From assembly GCF_002000985.1 (NCBI RefSeq), contig NZ_CP018822.1:1940001-2004000 (forward strand): a stretch of 64,000 nt of DNA. Reading direction: 5' to 3'. A program made the position numbers and the translations under genes. The notes below the pieces were generated by a model that worked only from the letters and a program-made list of their open reading frames with translations, did not search any database and was not told where the DNA came from. This DNA comes from Streptococcus gallolyticus subsp. gallolyticus DSM 16831. Lineage in GTDB: Bacteria; Bacillota; Bacilli; Lactobacillales; Streptococcaceae. Shown piece by piece: positions 60,335 through 64,000 of this stretch; the stretch's first letter is position 1; each line of letters starts with the position of its first letter.

Positions 60335-62182
60335 TTATTTTTTCAAATGATAGGAATAAGTTGCGATGATAATATCTTCATACCAGCGTAGGCGAGCACG
60401 TAAGCGCAAGCTCATTTGGTTGTGAAGAACATTTTGCCAACTGTGTTTTGGAATGAATTTTGGAATAATCACTGTCATGGTGTGGTTGTTTTTCTTGGCT
60501 TCCTGATTCATTTTTTGAACAAATGACATTGTTGGTTTCACAATATCACGGTAGTTTGATTCGATATTAACAAACGTTACGTCTGGGAAATAGGTCTTGA
60601 ATTCTTGTTCAATTTCCAAATCTTTTTCACGGGTTTCTAACGTTGAGACGTGCATAGCAACAACGGTTTGACCAATACTTTTGGCATAATTAATGGCACG
60701 AATACTTGCTTGTGTGATATTCCCAACCAAAATCAAAACCGTATTGCCATCGTAATGAATATTTTTGACATCATCTGTTAAACGCAACTGCATGGCAACA
60801 TTATTATAATGGCTCTTAATTGAATAAAATAGTATCATCAAGACCACGATAATTGGGAAGAATGGCCAGATTTCACCGATTCTAAAAATCAATAAAATCA
60901 AGATAATCAGATAACAAATGATTGCTCCTAAAATATTAGCAACTGAATGTTTCAAATACCCTTTGCCAAATTTGCGTTTCCAGTGAATGACCATACCAGT
61001 TTGTGAAAGCGCAAATGGAATGAAAACACCAATTGTATAAAGTGGGATAAGGCGTTCTGTTGAACCATTGAAAATACAAAGCAAAACAATTGCTCCAACT
61101 GCCAAGGTAATAATCCCGTTAGAATAGCCTAAACGAGCTCCTTTTTCCATGAAAAGGTGTGGCATGTATTTATTTTTAGCCATGTTGAAAGACAACATTG
61201 GAAAGGCTGAAAAGCCAGTATTGGCTGCCACAGCTAAGATAAGAGCTGTTGACAATTGGAAAATATAGAAAAGCGCATTTCCGATTGCTGAATCGCCAAA
61301 GATTTTTTGAGCAATTTGCGCCAAGACAGTCACATGTGCTGACGGCATAATGCCCAACCAATAGTTCAAGAAAGTGATGCCTGCAAACATGACACCTAAA
61401 ATGATTGACATGATAGCAAGCGTGCCAGCAGCATTTTTTTCCTTAGGCTTTTTGAAAAATGGCACCGCATTTGAAATAGCTTCAACACCAGTAAGGGAAG
61501 CCGAACCGCTTGTGAAAGCCCTTAGTAAAAGAATCAAAGATACTCCAGGAACAACTTTACCAACATGTGCTGTTGCACTATAAGCAAGGTGCCCCGTTGC
61601 AATTTGAATGCCACCATAACCAATTAAAAAAAGGATACTAACAATGAAAAGGTAAACTGGAATCATCAGAGATGTCGCTGATTCACGCAAACCACGCAAA
61701 TTCATAAACATCAAAATCAAAACCAATACAATGGAAATTTCCAGATTAAATTCTTTAATAGCAGGAAAAGCTGATGTAATCGCATCAGCACCAGATGATA
61801 CGGATACTGCTACCGTCAACATGTAATCAACCAAAAGACTACCACCAGCTATCAATCCCATACTTGGCGATAGATTTTCAGTTGAAACCATATATGCTCC
61901 GCCACCTTTTGGATAGGCGTGAATAACTTGTTGGTAAGAAATTGTCAAACTAGCTAACAATACCAAAACCAATAATCCAATCGGTAGAGACCACCAAATA
62001 GCTGCCGCAGAAATCGTTGTTAAAACTAAGATAACTTGTTCTGGTCCATAGGCAATAGATGAAAGAGCATCGCTCGATAACATCGCTAACGCTTGTGATT
62101 TAGACAATAAATGTTCTTCATCAGACTCGCCAGCTGATTTTAATGGATTACCGATAAAAACATTTCTTAACTTTTCAAGCAT
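60335..62182 (-). CDS. KimA-like potassium/APC family transporter
   Basis: 615 aa. APC superfamily core of twelve helices (residues about 35-450, SSDALSSIAYGPEQVILVL and YPKGGGAYMVSTENL) followed by a cytosolic USP-like domain (residues about 470-615, VLILVGNITQASIRAINYAKSIGQTVVAMHVST). This matches KimA, the high-affinity K+/H+ importer regulated by c-di-AMP. ATG 62182 follows AGGGAGAA; a longer frame of 31 residues upstream is not needed. Divergent from trkA; no c-di-AMP riboswitch seen upstream. Confidence 0.88.
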   Translation of the reverse strand: MLEKLRNVFIGNPLKSAGESDEEHLLSKSQALAMLSSDALSSIAYGPEQVILVLTTISAAAIWWSLPIGLLVLVLLASLTISYQQVIHAYPKGGGAYMVSTENLSPSMGLIAGGSLLVDYMLTVAVSVSSGADAITSAFPAIKEFNLEISIVLVLILMFMNLRGLRESATSLMIPVYLFIVSILFLIGYGGIQIATGHLAYSATAHVGKVVPGVSLILLLRAFTSGSASLTGVEAISNAVPFFKKPKEKNAAGTLAIMSIILGVMFAGITFLNYWLGIMPSAHVTVLAQIAQKIFGDSAIGNALFYIFQLSTALILAVAANTGFSAFPMLSFNMAKNKYMPHLFMEKGARLGYSNGIITLAVGAIVLLCIFNGSTERLIPLYTIGVFIPFALSQTGMVIHWKRKFGKGYLKHSVANILGAIICYLIILILLIFRIGEIWPFFPIIVVLMILFYSIKSHYNNVAMQLRLTDDVKNIHYDGNTVLILVGNITQASIRAINYAKSIGQTVVAMHVSTLETREKDLEIEQEFKTYFPDVTFVNIESNYRDIVKPTMSFVQKMNQEAKKNNHTMTVIIPKFIPKHSWQNVLHNQMSLRLRARLRWYEDIIIATYSYHLKK

Positions 62183-62213
62183 TGAAATTCTCCCTAAAAT
62201 TAGATAACGATTT

Positions 62214-62242
62214 ATTATAATTCTCCCCTTCTCATTTAGCAA
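62214..62242 (-). promoter_or_regulatory. kimA-like gene promoter
   Basis: Minus strand -35 TTGCTA (62237-62242), exactly 17-nt spacer, -10 TATAAT (62214-62219). Confidence 0.7.
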
Positions 62243-62439
62243 GTATTTTGTAAAAATGTTATATAATTTTAACAATCAATGTTACCTTCTGTAAATTTTT
62301 CAAAAATACAGAATCTATCTCAACCATTCTTTTTAAATAGGAAAACAGCTCTATAAAGAAAGGGCTTACAAATGATTAAATAGCTAGTATTTTTAGAAAA
62401 AAAAGAGTATTATAGGGGTGATACATTTCGGAGGTAAGA

Positions 62440-63789
62440 ATGAAAATAATTGTTGTCGGCGGAGGTAAGGTTGGTACCGCACTTTGTCGCTCTCTTGTTG
62501 AAGAAAAACACGATGTTGTCTTAATTGAAGAGAAAGAATCCGTTTTAAAAAACATCACCAAACGTCAAGATATTATGGGGATTGTTGGTAACGGAGCCAA
62601 TTTTAAAATTCTCGAACAAGCAGATGTTAGCAACTGTGATATCTTTATCGCCCTAACTGCCAAAGATGAAGTCAATATGATTTCAGCTGTTTTGGCTAAA
62701 AAAATGGGAGCTAAAGAAACCGTTGTTCGTGTGCGCAATCCAGAATACTCTAACGCCTATTTTAAAGATAAAGACTTTCTTGGTTTTTCACTTGTTGTCA
62801 ATCCAGAGTTGCTAACAGCTCGCTACATTGCCAACTCAGTTGATTTTCCAAATGCACTTTCCGTAGAACACTTTGTCAACGGTCGCGTCATGTTAATGGA
62901 ATTTATGATTGCTGACGGCAGTAAGCTTTGTCAAATGACACTTAGCCAATTCCGAAAGAAATTTGGCAATATTGTCATCTGTGCCATTGAACGCCAAGGT
63001 AAGCTGATTATTCCAGATGGTGATGCCGTTCTCAAAACGGGAGATAAGATTTTTGTCACAGGAAATCGTGTGGAAATGATTCTCTTCCACAACTTTGTCA
63101 AAACCAAAATCATTAAAAATCTGATGATTATCGGCGCAGGACGAATCGCATACTATCTCCTCAACATCTTAAAACATACAAGAATCAATCTTAAAGTGAT
63201 TGAAAACAATCAGGAACGTGCTGAACTGTTTAGCCAAGAGTTTCCTGATGTCCATGTTGTTCAAGGTGATGGTACTGCCAAAAGTGTGTTATTGGAAGAA
63301 AGCGTTGAAAACTTTGATGCTGTTGCTACCTTGACAGGGGTTGACGAAGAAAATATTATCACTTCAATGTTCCTTGAGACCTTGGGAGTGCAAAAAAATA
63401 TTACCAAAGTCAACCGTACAAGTTTGCTTGAGATTATTGATACCAGTCAATTCTCAAGTATTGTCACACCAAAAAGTATCGCTGTTGATACCATGATGCA
63501 CTTCATTCGCGGACGTGTTAATGCACAAGATTCAAACCTTGATGCCATGCACCACATTGCCAACGGACGCATTGAATCCTTGCAATTTGAAATTCGTGAA
63601 TCCAATAAAATGGCTGGTAAGAGCCTATCGTCATTGAAATTCAGAGATAATATTTTGATTGCTGCCATCATCCGCAAAGGAAAAACAATCTATCCTACAG
63701 GTGAAGATGTTCTACAAGTTGGTGATAAAATTGTCGTTGTTACCTTCTTGAAAAACATCACACGCATTTATGATTTGTTAGCGAGGTAA
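62440..63789 (+). CDS. trkA: Trk/Ktr potassium uptake regulatory subunit TrkA
   Basis: 449 aa with two TrkA_N/TrkA_C (RCK) repeats: the first NAD-binding loop GGGKVGTALCRSL (residue 7 on) and the second GAGRIAYYLLNIL (about 229 on), each followed by a TrkA_C domain. Peripheral membrane ring that gates TrkH with nucleotide and c-di-AMP binding. CGGAGG before ATG 62440. Four bases separate it from trkH. Confidence 0.95.
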   Translation: MKIIVVGGGKVGTALCRSLVEEKHDVVLIEEKESVLKNITKRQDIMGIVGNGANFKILEQADVSNCDIFIALTAKDEVNMISAVLAKKMGAKETVVRVRNPEYSNAYFKDKDFLGFSLVVNPELLTARYIANSVDFPNALSVEHFVNGRVMLMEFMIADGSKLCQMTLSQFRKKFGNIVICAIERQGKLIIPDGDAVLKTGDKIFVTGNRVEMILFHNFVKTKIIKNLMIIGAGRIAYYLLNILKHTRINLKVIENNQERAELFSQEFPDVHVVQGDGTAKSVLLEESVENFDAVATLTGVDEENIITSMFLETLGVQKNITKVNRTSLLEIIDTSQFSSIVTPKSIAVDTMMHFIRGRVNAQDSNLDAMHHIANGRIESLQFEIRESNKMAGKSLSSLKFRDNILIAAIIRKGKTIYPTGEDVLQVGDKIVVVTFLKNITRIYDLLAR

Positions 63790-63792
63790 GTT

Positions 63793-64000
63793 ATGAATAG
63801 AAGTATGGTTCGTTACCTCCTTTCAAAATTACTCTTAATTGAAGCGGCGCTTCTACTTGTACCAATGTTGGTCGCCATTATTTATAGTGAGCCATTGCGT
63901 GTGCTCAACAGTATTGGCATTACAATTGGTATCCTTCTTATTCTTGGTTTGCTGGGTTCTGCTTTCAAGCCTAAAAATTACCACATTTATACCAAGGAAG
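63793..64000 (+). CDS. trkH: TrkH family potassium uptake protein (3' part missing)
   Basis: First 69 codons, cut by the right edge. ATG 63793 follows GCGAGGTAAG. Two helices are visible: SKLLLIEAALLLVPMLVAIIYSE and LNSIGITIGILLILGLLGSAF, the beginning of a TrkH/KtrB channel subunit (MPM repeats would follow). Cotranscribed with trkA. Confidence 0.9.
   Translation, partial: MNRSMVRYLLSKLLLIEAALLLVPMLVAIIYSEPLRVLNSIGITIGILLILGLLGSAFKPKNYHIYTKE

Noticed and set aside
62257..62274. Third GlnR box upstream of the kimA-like gene
   Set aside because: The spacer is eight bases, not seven, and the genes are not nitrogen-related.

Overview
The window is AT-rich chromosomal DNA from a low-GC Gram-positive coccus. 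I read it as Streptococcus with high confidence: it carries the clpP-ylbF-ylbG-livJHMGF-CBS-tmk-holB-ricT-yabA-rsmI block, an L-lysine type MurE, an fhuCDBG-like iron importer and CtsR/CodY/GlnR operators. The S. bovis/S. equinus complex (gallolyticus, infantarius, lutetiensis, equinus) is the likeliest home, but that is an inference from overall likeness. There are no rRNA or tRNA genes, insertion sequences, prophage or CRISPR arrays. Most of the window is core housekeeping DNA. The unusual material lies in intergenic spaces.

Layout. 1-800: start of a PadR regulator, a tiny hydrophobic peptide gene and a palindrome-rich repeat. 0.8-9.9 kb: FemABX cell-wall enzyme, metG, MATE exporter with divergent TetR, SdpR/SdpI-like pair, exoA, TetR plus membrane protein. 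9.9-14.2 kb: NTF2-like/aldo-keto reductase/SDR operon with divergent LysR, an ArsC/Spx-like protein, Ogt, DUF6440. 14.2-20 kb: serC-GNAT-serA serine operon, cutC, and amtB-glnB with two perfect GlnR boxes. 20-30.7 kb (minus strand): rsmI-yabA-ricT-holB-tmk, CBS protein, livJHMGF behind a CodY-box promoter, ylbG/ylbF, clpP behind a perfect CtsR box. 30.8-36 kb: DMT transporter with divergent LysR, upp, and a sulfur amino-acid pair (PatB/MalY-like and a CGS-like enzyme). 36-43.5 kb: a 48-bp tandem repeat, murJ and murE divergent, fhuCDBG-like operon. 43.5-51 kb: a second peptide gene with repeats, DUF1803, YiiX-like amidase, yaaA, ppaC, pflA, CNNM protein, ABC ATPase. 51-56.5 kb: CPA1 antiporter, mnmM/mnmL-like pair, PAP2 phosphatase, small EamA protein. 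56.5-64 kb: a chain of palindromes, ribU under an FMN riboswitch, trmL with a possible attenuator, SDR with a frameshifted MerR gene, and a potassium cluster (KimA-like, trkA, start of trkH).

How the parts fit. Nitrogen and amino-acid status are read by GlnR (amtB-glnB) and CodY (livJ, probably serC and the 50.5 kb ABC ATPase). Heat-shock control is by CtsR on clpP. Two Ric-complex proteins (RicT, RicF) are present. Several small regulator/target pairs carry clear operators.

Main oddities: a family of palindrome-centred intergenic repeats with covarying stems; two diverged copies of a 31-41 residue hydrophobic peptide gene linked to those repeats; a MerR gene split at a perfect A AAA AAA slippery heptamer next to a promoter with the 19-bp MerR spacer; an antiporter whose best-placed start codon is ATC; four genes that look leaderless; and an FMN riboswitch with a large hairpin insertion and a hairpin that hides the Shine-Dalgarno sequence.
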